DNA of 64,000 bases from Rhodopirellula baltica (GCA_002901265.1 PPHI01000089.1:17093-81092); one strand, 5' to 3'. Positions 45,296-56,515 are shown, counted from the stretch's first letter. The notes: a model not told the origin generated them from the sequence alone. Translations and numbers: made by a program.

Positions 45296-47529
45296 TGAAT
45301 GCTTTCGATGATACCGATGTCGAAGACCCACTGGTCATGGCGGTGAAAGAGTTCACTCAAGTGATCGAATCGGGGCAGGCTATTTCGGTCGATTCGTTTC
45401 TCGAAAAGTACACTGATATCGCGGATGATCTGCGCCCGGCGCTCGAAGGCCTGTTGATGCTTCATGGCGCCGGGGAATCCGTCGCAAGTCCCACAAAGTC
45501 TAGCGATCAGGAATTCGTCGGCCAGCCGGTTGGCGACTTTCAGATTTTGTCAGAGCTCGGACGTGGCGGAATGGGGATCGTCTACGAAGCGCTGCAGTTG
45601 TCGCTTGGCCGCAAGGTCGCGCTCAAGGTGCTGCCGTTTGCAAGTGCACTCGACGAAGTCCGCCTGCAGCGTTTTCGCAACGAAGCTCATGCCGCGGCGG
45701 CGTTGCACCACACCAACATCGTGCCCGTTTATGCCGTCGGATGCGACCGTGGTGTGCATTACTTCGCGATGCAATTAATCGATGGAGAAACCCTTGCCGA
45801 ATTGACTCGACGGTTGCGGTTGGACATGGATGTAAAATCCAATTCGTCCGCCGGTGCTTCGCGTTCCGGCCAAACGCCGATCGATCAGACACGCCCCGCA
45901 CGATCGTCCACTCAAGGGACCTTTCCTAGCAGCCATCGCAGAACCCAGCACTATCGCCGCACTGTCAAAATGATTGTTGAAGCGGCATTGGCAATTGAAC
46001 ATGCTCATGCCTACGGCGTTATTCACCGGGACATCAAACCCGGCAATCTGATTCGCGACCGCATGGGAAAGGTTTGGGTCACTGACTTTGGGTTAGCGCA
46101 GGTCGAAAGCGAGGCTTCACATTTGACGCGAACCGGTGACGCGATGGGGACGTTGCGCTACATGAGCCCTGAACAGGCCTCCGGAAATCGTTTGTCGCTC
46201 GACCATCGTACCGACATCTATTCTCTCGGCATCACGCTGTACGAATTGTTGGTCTTGCGCCCAGCGTTCGATGGCGAAAACTACCGAACATTGCTAAACG
46301 CAGTGGTCGACAAAGATCCGCCGCCTGCCTCCACGATTGATCCCGGACTCCCCAGCGAACTTGACACGATCATTCGCAAAGCGATCGCGAAATCGCCGGC
46401 AGATCGTTACCAGTCGGCGCGTGAATTTGCCGACGACCTCCAACGATGGCTTGATGACAAGCCGATTACGGCGCGCCCTCCGACGGCAATCGAACGGCTC
46501 AGCAAATGGCGCCGGCGGAATAGCGGATTGGTGGCGGCCGCAAGCGCGATCCTGCTTGTTTCCACAATAGCTTTGGCCGGAACGACGTTTTTTGTCTGGC
46601 GGCAACAGCGAATCACCAGCTTGGCGTTGCAGTCAGAGACTCGCGAGCGATTTCGTGCTGAGGCGAGTCTGGCGCAAGCACGCGCTGTCGTTGACACATT
46701 CAGCGAACTGAGCGAGCAAGAGCTGGCTTATCGTCCTGATACTCAAGACCTGCGACGTCAGTTTTTGGAAACGTCGTTGGGCTTCTATCAAGATCTGCTC
46801 TCACAAAGTGCTGACGATGAGGAATTGTCGAAGCAGATTAAGCAAACGGCCGCAAAAGTGACACGCTTGGTCGACGAGTTGCAGATCCTGGAGAACGTGC
46901 AACCGATGTTGCTTCTCAACGACCCAAACGTCCACGTCGAGCTTCAGCTTGATGATGAAGATGCCGAAGCGTTGTTAAATGCGGTCGAGCAATTTCGTCA
47001 GCAGCGCGAGCAGTTGGCCAATCAACAAGTCGGTGGACTGTTATCTGAAAACGAAGCGATCTCAAACCTGTTGCATCGGTTCGACAGCTTTGTGCAGTCC
47101 GAGTTGTTGCCGCACCAGATGCTGCGACTCAAGCAAATCAATCGTCAGCGCTGGTTGCCGTTTACATTCAAGACGCGTGAAGTGATACGAGAGCTAGAAC
47201 TTACGCGGGAGCAATCTGTCGATATCAGTCGCATTATCGAAGAAACTCGACCGTCACGGTTCCGTCGACGCGGCGAACACGGCGATTTTCAAAACCCAAA
47301 TCGCGGGCCAGCCCCACCCAGCCCCCCAGACGCAGACCACGGTGAGTTTCCCAATCCGTCTGACCGCCCTCCGGAAGACAGACGACGGACTGCCCCACAT
47401 CCGATGATAAAGGGGCCTCCACTCGGTACAGATTACACCGTCTCTGAAATCGAAAAGATTCTCACGCCCAGTCAACTGGAGCGTTGGAAAGCACTTGTCG
47501 GCGAACCTTTCGAATTCCGCCGCGACTGA
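45295..47529 (+). CDS. transmembrane serine/threonine protein kinase
   Basis: A 744-residue kinase. An N-terminal helical segment of about 75 residues is followed by a eukaryotic-type kinase domain (about 79-395): glycine loop LGRGGMGIVYE, VALKVLPF, catalytic HRDIKPGNL, DFGL and MSPEQA. A Ser/Arg-rich insert sits between the kinase lobes. One membrane helix (about 413-433, AASAILLVSTIALAGTTFF) leads to a long periplasmic region. That region has helical parts, a Pro/Arg/Glu-rich linker (about 660-705) and ends with LTPSQLERWKALVG. No PASTA or WD repeats are seen. It is translationally coupled to the upstream sigma factor and may phosphorylate or sense for it. Confidence 0.92.
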   Translation: MNAFDDTDVEDPLVMAVKEFTQVIESGQAISVDSFLEKYTDIADDLRPALEGLLMLHGAGESVASPTKSSDQEFVGQPVGDFQILSELGRGGMGIVYEALQLSLGRKVALKVLPFASALDEVRLQRFRNEAHAAAALHHTNIVPVYAVGCDRGVHYFAMQLIDGETLAELTRRLRLDMDVKSNSSAGASRSGQTPIDQTRPARSSTQGTFPSSHRRTQHYRRTVKMIVEAALAIEHAHAYGVIHRDIKPGNLIRDRMGKVWVTDFGLAQVESEASHLTRTGDAMGTLRYMSPEQASGNRLSLDHRTDIYSLGITLYELLVLRPAFDGENYRTLLNAVVDKDPPPASTIDPGLPSELDTIIRKAIAKSPADRYQSAREFADDLQRWLDDKPITARPPTAIERLSKWRRRNSGLVAAASAILLVSTIALAGTTFFVWRQQRITSLALQSETRERFRAEASLAQARAVVDTFSELSEQELAYRPDTQDLRRQFLETSLGFYQDLLSQSADDEELSKQIKQTAAKVTRLVDELQILENVQPMLLLNDPNVHVELQLDDEDAEALLNAVEQFRQQREQLANQQVGGLLSENEAISNLLHRFDSFVQSELLPHQMLRLKQINRQRWLPFTFKTREVIRELELTREQSVDISRIIEETRPSRFRRRGEHGDFQNPNRGPAPPSPPDADHGEFPNPSDRPPEDRRRTAPHPMIKGPPLGTDYTVSEIEKILTPSQLERWKALVGEPFEFRRD

Positions 47530-47715
47530 CCGCTGGTTTGGCGTCGCTGGGATGGTGGAGGAGTTTTTACCCGGTTTTCCACGACAATTGGGATGTTTTT
47601 CAGGGCAATTGGAACGCTCACTGCAACATTCAAAAGAGGCGTGTTTGTCAACACGCCCAAATCTGAATGAAACGCAGCATTCACGCTGTTTCCAGTCCTA
47701 CCAGGAAAACCCTTC

Positions 47716-48867
47716 ATGATTCGACGACGGAAATTTCACCACTCTCGACGGTTTATTGTTCTTCTCGGTTTGCTCAGCGTTATCCCAAACGTAACCCGCG
47801 GCGAAGATAGTCCGGCGGCATCGGCGACCGAGTCGACTGAATCCAAACGCCGGGAAATTGTGGAGAGTGGATTGGCCTATCTTGCAAAAGAAGGGCAAGA
47901 CGACAAAGGCATGTTCTCCTCGCGAGTCGGCCCGGGGGTCACCGCGCTGGCGGTGACGGCTGCACTTAAAAATGGTCGCAGCCGCGATGACGCAATGGTT
48001 GCGAAGGGCCTTCAGGCGCTGGAGAGCTTTGTCCATCCCGATGGAGGCATCTACGGCAACGGTCGATTGCGGAACTATGAAACCTGTGTCGCGATGGTCG
48101 CCTTCTCCGAAGCGAACTCGGATGGCAAGTACAACGAATTACTCGCGAAGGCCAAGGACTTTGTCACCGGTGTCCAATACGGTCAAGCCGAACGTGATCC
48201 TTCGGATCCCTGGTACGGTGGCGCTAGCTATGGCGGAAACGGCCGTCCCGATCTATCCAACACCGGATATCTGATCGAAGCTCTTCATAGCATGGAAACC
48301 AGCTCAAGCGATCCCGCAATTCAGGCCGCACTCGCGTTTGTTTCCCGCTCACAGAATCTGAAGAGCGAACACAACGATACGCAGTTCGCCGACAAAATCG
48401 ACGATGGTGGCTTCTACTACGAGATTCCGACGGAGAAGATTGATCCGAGTACATCCGCCGAACGCTACTCGCCCAACGGCGGTTTGCGAAGCTACGGATC
48501 AATGTCCTACACCGGTTTGAAAAGCATGATCTATGCCGGCCTGACGAGTAGCGACCCACGCGTCAAAGCGGCGATTCAGTGGGTCAGCGATCACTACGAT
48601 GTAACCTCGAATCCGGGTATGGGATCAGCCGGGTTGTATTACTACTACAACACGTTCGCTGTCGCGCTAGACGTTACCGGTATGAAAACGGTGCAAGACG
48701 CCGACGGTAACAGCCACGATTGGCGAAAAGACTTGGTCAGCGAGCTTGCCAAACGTCAAAACGATGATGGTAGCTGGAGCAATACGAACAACCGTTGGTT
48801 CGAGAACGACAAGAACTTGGCGACTTCGTTTGCACTGCTCGCACTCTCGCACGCGGCGTCCAAATAG
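47716..48867 (+). CDS. secreted prenyltransferase/squalene-oxidase-fold repeat protein
   Basis: A 383-residue protein with a signal peptide (about 1-29, basic start and LLGLLSVIPN core). The rest is an (alpha/alpha) barrel of terpenoid-cyclase type repeats. Examples are GPGVTALAVTAALKNG, PDGGIYGNGRLRNYETCVAMVAF, SYTGLKSMIYAG and KRQNDDGSWSNTNNRWFE. The catalytic DxDD motif of true cyclases is not seen, so it is probably a binding or structural fold rather than an enzyme. Function unknown; relatives are common secreted proteins in planctomycetes. AGGA lies nine to ten bases before the ATG. It follows the kinase gene by 186 bases. Confidence 0.82.
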   Translation: MIRRRKFHHSRRFIVLLGLLSVIPNVTRGEDSPAASATESTESKRREIVESGLAYLAKEGQDDKGMFSSRVGPGVTALAVTAALKNGRSRDDAMVAKGLQALESFVHPDGGIYGNGRLRNYETCVAMVAFSEANSDGKYNELLAKAKDFVTGVQYGQAERDPSDPWYGGASYGGNGRPDLSNTGYLIEALHSMETSSSDPAIQAALAFVSRSQNLKSEHNDTQFADKIDDGGFYYEIPTEKIDPSTSAERYSPNGGLRSYGSMSYTGLKSMIYAGLTSSDPRVKAAIQWVSDHYDVTSNPGMGSAGLYYYYNTFAVALDVTGMKTVQDADGNSHDWRKDLVSELAKRQNDDGSWSNTNNRWFENDKNLATSFALLALSHAASK

Positions 48868-48918
48868 TTTTGAAGGAGTCAACGGATCCATCAATCAGCT
48901 GAACCTCAACTCCGTCAT

Positions 48919-49668
48919 TTGAGACCATCGTTCGCGGTGCTAGCGATGACGTTTTATGTTGCGATGCTGATTGCATTTGTCAGTTGGCTGCTCGCTGACC
49001 CCGTCGCTGAAGAACAAATGACGCTCTTGCGCGACGGCAGTGCATCGATGAATTTTGTCTCTGCGACAGAGGTCATGATCGAGTCGGTCGGTGAAACTCG
49101 TGTTTGGATGATGGGGATCGCTTGCGCGGCACTGGTCGCCTTCACAGTTTTGGTCGGCCTGCGATTCTGCATGCGACGGCAGTTTTCGCTGCGACAAATG
49201 CTCACCACGACGGCGCTCATTGGCGCCTGGTGCGGAGCCTTGGTCGCCAGTCATCAGATCACATGGAGCGGAAAACGGATTCGTGCCATGTTTCGGGTTG
49301 ATGCTCTCGAACAGCTCGCCCAAACCCTGCATCACGATTGGCCCCAGGCTGATGGGGAAATCGAAGGCCTGGGGCCTTTCAACGCATACCCCAGCGTGCG
49401 GCCGTCCGTGTTGTTGCTTCTCACGCCGTTTCCGCTGCAAGGTACAGACACGGTCATCGCCGCAATTGAACGCGGTTCGAACGGTGCACTGCGTTTTCAA
49501 CTCGGCGGAAAAGACGGTGGCGACTGGATCGAATGGCACGACGCATCCAGCCTTCCAGCTAGCTTTAAGGGCGGATTGGCGGATGACCACCAGTTGCAGC
49601 GGTTCAGCGAAATTGGCCCGAACTGGTATTTAGTTCGCTATACGGACGAACAGACACAATCGGGTTGA
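48919..49668 (+). CDS. hypothetical membrane protein
   Basis: Up to 249 residues from a TTG at 48919 (first ATG at 48946). Helices lie at about residues 7-25 (LAMTFYVAMLIAFVSWLL), 63-82 (GIACAALVAFTVLVGLRF) and possibly 95-110. A soluble C-terminal domain of about 130 residues follows. I do not recognise the family. A good AAGGAG stands at 48873-48878, with an in-frame ATC at 48886 seven bases later, so translation may begin at a non-standard codon there instead of 48919. It follows the cyclase-fold gene by about 50 bases, so the two may be co-transcribed. Confidence 0.6.
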   Translation: MRPSFAVLAMTFYVAMLIAFVSWLLADPVAEEQMTLLRDGSASMNFVSATEVMIESVGETRVWMMGIACAALVAFTVLVGLRFCMRRQFSLRQMLTTTALIGAWCGALVASHQITWSGKRIRAMFRVDALEQLAQTLHHDWPQADGEIEGLGPFNAYPSVRPSVLLLLTPFPLQGTDTVIAAIERGSNGALRFQLGGKDGGDWIEWHDASSLPASFKGGLADDHQLQRFSEIGPNWYLVRYTDEQTQSG

Positions 49669-49825
49669 CCCCTACTCGGGACGGATTAGGCTTTAGCTCC
49701 GACGTATTTGCATCGAGCCGCCCATCCTTGCTGGTCGCCCCAACCGATGAACTCTGTTTCTCTCTGTGAGTCGACGGAATGCGTCCGTGTTGACATCTGC
49801 CTCAAACTGATTTGAGGCGTCACGG

Positions 49826-51943
49826 ATGCGATCAATTAGACGCTTGCTATCGACCATTGAGGTGCGATCGCGGCAGCGACGTGTGCGAGTTCGGCGCCGG
49901 CTCTCTGCTGAGCGGCTCCACGACCGACGTGTCTTTACAGCGGTGCCGCTGCACAATTTTTTCGACGCCGAAGACGTCAATGATGATGGTCTGATTTCAC
50001 CTTCGGACGCGCTTGCGGTGATCAATGCGATGGCCAGTCCCACGCAAAGCAAGCGTGTGATGTTCACCGACGTCAACGAAGACGGCGTCAACTCCCCGAG
50101 CGACGCGTTGATGGTGATCAATCGCTTGGGACGCGAACGAGGCCGTGCAGACAACGAAGGACCTGCCAACACCCTGATGAACTCGTTGCCTAAACCGGTC
50201 AGCGAATATCGCTCTTTCGATGGCAGCAACAATCATCCGACCAATTCGGATTGGGGGGCTGCGGGACAAGCACTTCTCCGTCTCGCTGATGAGGACTACT
50301 CCGATGGTGTTTCGCAACCGTCGGGCGTCGATCGTCCGAGCCCACGTGTGATCAGCAATCAGCTTTCCGCCGAGTCGCCGCTGGAGAAACGAAATGATCG
50401 CAACCTGTCGCCATACCTCTATCTATGGGGGCAGTTCCTTGACCACGACATCGGATTGACAGAACCCCCGATCGAACCGGAGCATCGAGAGTCGTTTTCG
50501 ATTGAAGTGCCCGTTGAAGACCCTTGGTTCAATCCATTGGGGCGAAGTGATGTCTCTATTCCATTCACACGCAGCGACTATGACTCCTCGACAGGAGACC
50601 CTTCGGCAACGCCCCGCCAGCAACTGAATTTGATCACTAGCTTCATCGACGGATCCCAGATTTATGGTGTCAGCGAAGCGGACAATGCCCGGTTGCGATC
50701 TTTCGTTGCCGGTCTATTACTCGTGTCCGACGGCCAGATGCTGCCGAAGGATAGCGACGGCGAAATAATGGCGGGCGATGTCCGTGCGGCCGAAAACATC
50801 GGCCTAACCGCAATGCACACGCTATTCGTACGCGAGCACAACCGCCTCGCCAAGCAACTTGCGATTGCCTATCCGGAGATGAACGATGAGGAGCTTTTTC
50901 AACAAGCTCGAGCAATCGTGATCGCCGAATTGCAGTCCATTACCTACAACGAATTTCTGCCCGCGCTTCTTGGCAAGCGGCAAATGAAACCGTACTTGGG
51001 CTACGAGATTGAAGTCAACGCGGGCATCGCCAATGAATTCTCGACTGCCGCATTCCGGTTTGGTCACAGCACGATCAATCCGGAAATCGAATTGTTCGAC
51101 AATGACGGCCTAGCCACGTCGGACCCTATCTCGCTGACTGATGCGTTCTTCAACCCAAGCATGCTTGACGAAATCGGAATCGATCAAGTGCTCAAGTTCG
51201 ACGCCTCGACTTTGGCAATGGAAGTCGATCTCGAAGTTATCGATACGCTACGGAATTTCTTGTTTGGTCCTCCCGGGGCTGGCGGACTCGATCTCGTCTC
51301 CTTGAATATCCAGCGCGGACGTGACCATGGATTGGATGATTACAACTCGGTGCGCGTCGCTTGCGGTTTACCGCCGGTTGCGACGTTTGCTCAGATAACT
51401 TCCGATCCAGACTTGGCAGCGAGGCTGGAAGCAATTTATGGGAACGTAGACAATGTCGATCTTTGGGTAGGCATACTGGCTGAGGACCATCAGTACGGAA
51501 GTTCCGTCGGCGAACTCGGTCGAAAGATTGTCGCTGACCAGTTCCGGCGGCTGCGCGAAGGGGATCGCTTCTACTTCGAAAACGTTTTCAGCCAATCGGA
51601 CATCGAACGTATCAAGCAAACCAGCCTTGCAGACATCATCGAACGCAATACCGAAGTCACCGGACTGCAAGACAACGTGTTCTTCTTCCGTGCACAGATC
51701 GAAGGATCAATCATTGAACATCCCAGTGGTGGACCGGTCGCTGCAGTAGCGGTTGAATTGCGTGCCGCTGACGGCGAAGTCCTTCAATCGGTTTTGACCG
51801 ACGAAAAAGGGAATTTTCAACTCGATCAATTCAAGGTGACCGGTTCCTACCAAGTCCATTTGCCGGGGGCGAATCAAAGCCGACTTGTCTCAATCACGAG
51901 CGGTGACCAACGATACCAAGATGTCAGTTTTGTACTGACATGA
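49826..51943 (+). CDS. animal haem peroxidase-like protein with dockerin-type repeats
   Basis: A 705-residue secreted-type protein. The N-terminus is very Arg-rich and ends LSAERLHDRRVFTA, a pattern often seen at the start of large planctomycete surface proteins. Two dockerin/EF-hand-like repeats follow (DVNDDGLISPSDALAVINAM, DVNEDGVNSPSDALMVINRL; about 50-100). The peroxidase domain (about 130-630) has WGQFLDHDIG with the distal His, RFGHSTINP with the proximal His, HNRLAKQLA, and IQRGRDHGLDDYN. A C-terminal carboxypeptidase-regulatory-like beta domain closes the protein. It should make hypohalous acids or radicals from H2O2; its substrate is unknown. Confidence 0.9.
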   Translation: MRSIRRLLSTIEVRSRQRRVRVRRRLSAERLHDRRVFTAVPLHNFFDAEDVNDDGLISPSDALAVINAMASPTQSKRVMFTDVNEDGVNSPSDALMVINRLGRERGRADNEGPANTLMNSLPKPVSEYRSFDGSNNHPTNSDWGAAGQALLRLADEDYSDGVSQPSGVDRPSPRVISNQLSAESPLEKRNDRNLSPYLYLWGQFLDHDIGLTEPPIEPEHRESFSIEVPVEDPWFNPLGRSDVSIPFTRSDYDSSTGDPSATPRQQLNLITSFIDGSQIYGVSEADNARLRSFVAGLLLVSDGQMLPKDSDGEIMAGDVRAAENIGLTAMHTLFVREHNRLAKQLAIAYPEMNDEELFQQARAIVIAELQSITYNEFLPALLGKRQMKPYLGYEIEVNAGIANEFSTAAFRFGHSTINPEIELFDNDGLATSDPISLTDAFFNPSMLDEIGIDQVLKFDASTLAMEVDLEVIDTLRNFLFGPPGAGGLDLVSLNIQRGRDHGLDDYNSVRVACGLPPVATFAQITSDPDLAARLEAIYGNVDNVDLWVGILAEDHQYGSSVGELGRKIVADQFRRLREGDRFYFENVFSQSDIERIKQTSLADIIERNTEVTGLQDNVFFFRAQIEGSIIEHPSGGPVAAVAVELRAADGEVLQSVLTDEKGNFQLDQFKVTGSYQVHLPGANQSRLVSITSGDQRYQDVSFVLT

Positions 51944-51976
51944 ATTAGGCGTCCGTCGATGCGCACTCAGTGAAGG

Positions 51977-52315
51977 CTAGCGTTTCGATTGCGATTCCAT
52001 TCGGTCAAACATCTCGTTGAAACTCTCACGCATACATTTGACCGAACACCAATGGAGGTCGAACTGACCACCTTCGACGGAATCGACGAGTTCGTCCCCG
52101 CACGAATCACGCATGTCGGGTTGGGCTCCGTGAAAGCCAATTGCCAAAAATGCCTCTAAACGCTCCTCGTGAACGGAATCCATGCGATCCTCAGAAAGCA
52201 GGATCGCACCGCCGCTGAGATACGCAAAGCCGTCTGATATTCCGCAACCGCAATTGGGGCAACTTAACATCACGCTGCTTTGTCCGCGAAGAAGCGGAGA
52301 CTTTGATTCCTTCAT
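51977..52315 (-). CDS. small cysteine-rich (probable zinc-binding) hypothetical protein
   Basis: A 112-residue protein that I do not recognise. CPNCGCG near residue 19 and WCSVKC near residue 90 could form a zinc ribbon. The middle is acidic. There is no signal peptide or membrane helix. It begins six bases after the alpha/beta hydrolase stop on the same strand, so it is probably co-transcribed with that gene. An alternative start is the ATG at 52270, right before the Cys cluster. Confidence 0.55.
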   Translation of the reverse strand: MKESKSPLLRGQSSVMLSCPNCGCGISDGFAYLSGGAILLSEDRMDSVHEERLEAFLAIGFHGAQPDMRDSCGDELVDSVEGGQFDLHWCSVKCMRESFNEMFDRMESQSKR

Positions 52316-52321
52316 CGACGT

Positions 52322-53179
52322 TTACTTTTCTGAAGATCCGCTTGTCTTGACGCCAGAAGCTGGCAGGTCGGCCAGGAATTGATCGAGCTGTCGAATGTAG
52401 TCATTGGTCAGCCAATCGTTGTGATTCGCTCCTTCGATTTCAACGAACCGCTTTGGCATCTTTGCTGCTTGATAGAGCTTTTTGCCAAGTGCAAGCGGAA
52501 TGGTCCGGTCTTCGGTGCCGTGACTCTGCAGTATGGTGGCATTGCAATTGGCGATCGCGCTCTCGGAGTCTAGTTTGGCTTTTGGGACCAACCAGGCGAG
52601 TTTTGGAAAATGAACCGTTGCAACATCACGAAGCGATGAAAACGTGCTCTGCAAGATGATCGCTCGCGGTGGCGAATTCGCCGCAAGTTGAACCGCGATC
52701 GCACCACCAAGAGATTCGCCCATCAGTACGATGTCGCGATCATTGACTTTTGCAAGTTCACGAAGCTTTGCCCTGGCCGCCTCCGCGTCCTGCAACGCTC
52801 CTCGCACCGTTGGCTTTCCTTCGCTTTTTCCGTAACCGCGATAGTCAAATAGAAACACGGCTACCTTCAGTTCGGACTGCAAATAACGCAGCCACTGGGT
52901 ACGCAGTGCGATGTTTCCCGCATTACCGTGACTCCACAAGACAACAGCTCGCGGATCGTCAACCGGACAGTACCATCCATGTAGCTTGGTCTGATCGGCC
53001 GCAGTGAAGTAAACGTCTTGATGGACGACGTTTCTCGCCGACCAATCGCCTTCCGGGTACTTCACAGGATGGAATAGCAAGACTTCATCCAGTGTCGGAC
53101 CGGATCCCTGCGCTGGGCATTCTGCTGCGCACAAGACGCTCGCGATCAACGCAACGGTCAAGACAAGCGGATAGAGCAT
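52322..53179 (-). CDS. secreted alpha/beta hydrolase (BEM46/ABHD13-like)
   Basis: A 285-residue serine hydrolase. A signal peptide covers about 1-24 (LVLTVALIASVLCAA). The fold signatures are VVLWSHGNAGNIALR (oxyanion region), FLFDYRGYGKSEGKPT, nucleophile serine in LMGESLGGAIAVQLAA, aspartate in HGTEDRTIPL and histidine in IEGANHNDW. These match the BEM46/ABHD13 hydrolases of unclear substrate. It is followed by a small Cys-rich gene. Probably periplasmic esterase or thioesterase. Confidence 0.87.
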   Translation of the reverse strand: MLYPLVLTVALIASVLCAAECPAQGSGPTLDEVLLFHPVKYPEGDWSARNVVHQDVYFTAADQTKLHGWYCPVDDPRAVVLWSHGNAGNIALRTQWLRYLQSELKVAVFLFDYRGYGKSEGKPTVRGALQDAEAARAKLRELAKVNDRDIVLMGESLGGAIAVQLAANSPPRAIILQSTFSSLRDVATVHFPKLAWLVPKAKLDSESAIANCNATILQSHGTEDRTIPLALGKKLYQAAKMPKRFVEIEGANHNDWLTNDYIRQLDQFLADLPASGVKTSGSSEK

Positions 53180-53289
53180 CGACGGACGTATGAAATGATG
53201 TGTACCAAGACAAAAGTCACGGGCCGTCTAAATCGTATCACAGACCGCCACGCCCCACCGACTCCTCCCAACATTGCCCCGTCTGCCAG

Positions 53290-53544
53290 AAAGGTACCAG
53301 GTACCTTTTCCAGCCCTCTCGGGGGCATTTCGCAGTGGATGAAGCGGTGAGTGCCAGCCTTTGCCATGCCAAGTCGCTCTCGCCATTTCATTCTTTGAGC
53401 CAAAGGTCCAGCCGATTACAAAGCCTAGCTCGCAGAGCAACAGGTCCAATCCGTTGCAAAATTCTGCGTTCCGCTGGGTCCGCTTCGGTAAATCAGCACC
53501 TTGGGAAATCACCCAGACTGCCTAAAAGGTACCTGACACCTTTT
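53290..53544. repeat. segment bounded by related KpnI-type palindromes
   Basis: AAAGGTACC-A-GGTACCTTT (53290-53308) is a perfect palindrome. About 215 bases further on, AAAAGGTACCTGACACCTTTT (53524-53544) is a related imperfect one. Short AAGGTACC/ACACCTT palindromes of this kind are known as dispersed REP-type elements in several bacteria, often linked to Y1 (RAYT) transposases. The bases between show no intact transposase. Probably a non-autonomous or decayed element. Confidence 0.55.
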
Positions 53545-53557
53545 TGGGTGGGCAATG

Positions 53558-53593
53558 AAAAACCCGCGTGAAATTGCTTCCACGCGGGTTTTT
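53558..53593 (-). terminator. strong hairpin after the tRNA
   Basis: Perfect 13-base arms AAAAACCCGCGTG and CACGCGGGTTTTT surround a ten-base loop. On the minus strand this ends in a T-run seven bases beyond the tRNA, an ideal intrinsic terminator. Confidence 0.85.
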
Positions 53594-53599
53594 ATCTAG

Positions 53600-53673
53600 T
53601 AGCGGCAGAGGGACTCGAACCCCCGACACGCGGATTATGATTCCGCTGCTCTAACCAGCTGAGCTATGCCGCC
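53600..53673 (-). tRNA. tRNA with anticodon CAU (elongator Met or Ile2)
   Basis: A full cloverleaf is drawn by hand. Acceptor arms are GGCGGCA and TGCCGCT, with G1 facing U72 as a wobble pair and A73 as discriminator. The D arm is GCTC/GAGC, the anticodon stem GCGGA/TCCGC with loop ATCATAA, and the T arm GGGGG/CCCTC with TTCGAGT. No CCA is encoded. CAU can be elongator methionine or, if lysidine-modified, isoleucine; the initiator is excluded because its 1-72 mismatch and stem GGG/CCC are absent. A hairpin terminator follows. Confidence 0.93.
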
Positions 53674-53906
53674 TTATTAAATTTTGGAGTGCCTTCGGCG
53701 AGGCACATTATTTACAAAACATCGGTCCGCCCAACAAGGGCCTCCCGGTGTTTCCGAGCCCGATTTTTGAATCATCGTTGCCCGATGCTACCTGCTACTT
53801 GTCGTACAACGGACTCGCCTAAGTTCACGTCGTTTGGAAACATTTTCGCTTTCCATTTGTTTCGTCGCAAACAGGCGTTCAAACGAAGCTCTTGCCCCGA
53901 CTTCCT

Positions 53907-54065
53907 TTAGTCAAAGTCGCCGAAATCGGCATCGAAATCGCCGTCCCACCCGCTACTGGAACTGCGTTCGAATCCGCCCATCGAAAAGATCGCGAACAGC
54001 AGCCCGACACCTAGCACCAAACCGATGCCGACAAAAATCTGATTTTCCTGAATGAAGGCTTCCAT
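53907..54065 (-). CDS. 52-residue small membrane protein
   Basis: A short open frame on the minus strand, below usual gene-calling limits. GAGG stands about ten bases before the ATG. Residues 9-30 form one hydrophobic helix (QIFVGIGLVLGVGLLFAIFS). The tail is rich in Gly, Ser, Asp and Phe and ends in a WDGDFDADFGDFD acidic run. Membrane helix plus acidic tail suggest a single-pass protein, possibly a regulator or accessory subunit. It lies between the tRNA and ligA on the same strand as both. No family recognised. Confidence 0.6.
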   Translation of the reverse strand: MEAFIQENQIFVGIGLVLGVGLLFAIFSMGGFERSSSSGWDGDFDADFGDFD

Positions 54066-54241
54066 CGCGTTGTTACCTCGTTCGATTCGTGTGCCCAGTG
54101 AACTGATATAAAACTACGTCAACTCTCTCAGGCTCAAGAACTTCCGAGAACAGGCCACTGAAAACTTCGTCAGCCTCGGGGCGACAAAACCCACCGCTCT
54201 GATTAGGCAGGTTCTATGCGTCATACCACTGGTACCTGTTG

Positions 54242-56295
<2,054 letters not shown>

Positions 56296-56515
56296 TCAGA
56301 CCTGAAAAGAAGGAAGCGTGATGTCACGGTCGATCGACCATCCTGGCGATTGCCTATGATAAGCGATCGAAAACCGGCGGGAACGGGAGGCAATCGGAAG
56401 GGGCCTAGCGGAGCGGCGAGCTTCGCTTGCTCGGATTGCGGTGGCAAGGTAATTTCACGGTAATTGGCCGCCCGCAGCTTTAATGACCTCTTACCAGTGT
56501 TTGACAGTTTCCCTA

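Noticed and set aside
53228..53512. Open frame of 94 codons on the minus strand in the palindrome region
   Set aside because: No ribosome site, no domain, and it crosses one of the palindromes; probably chance.
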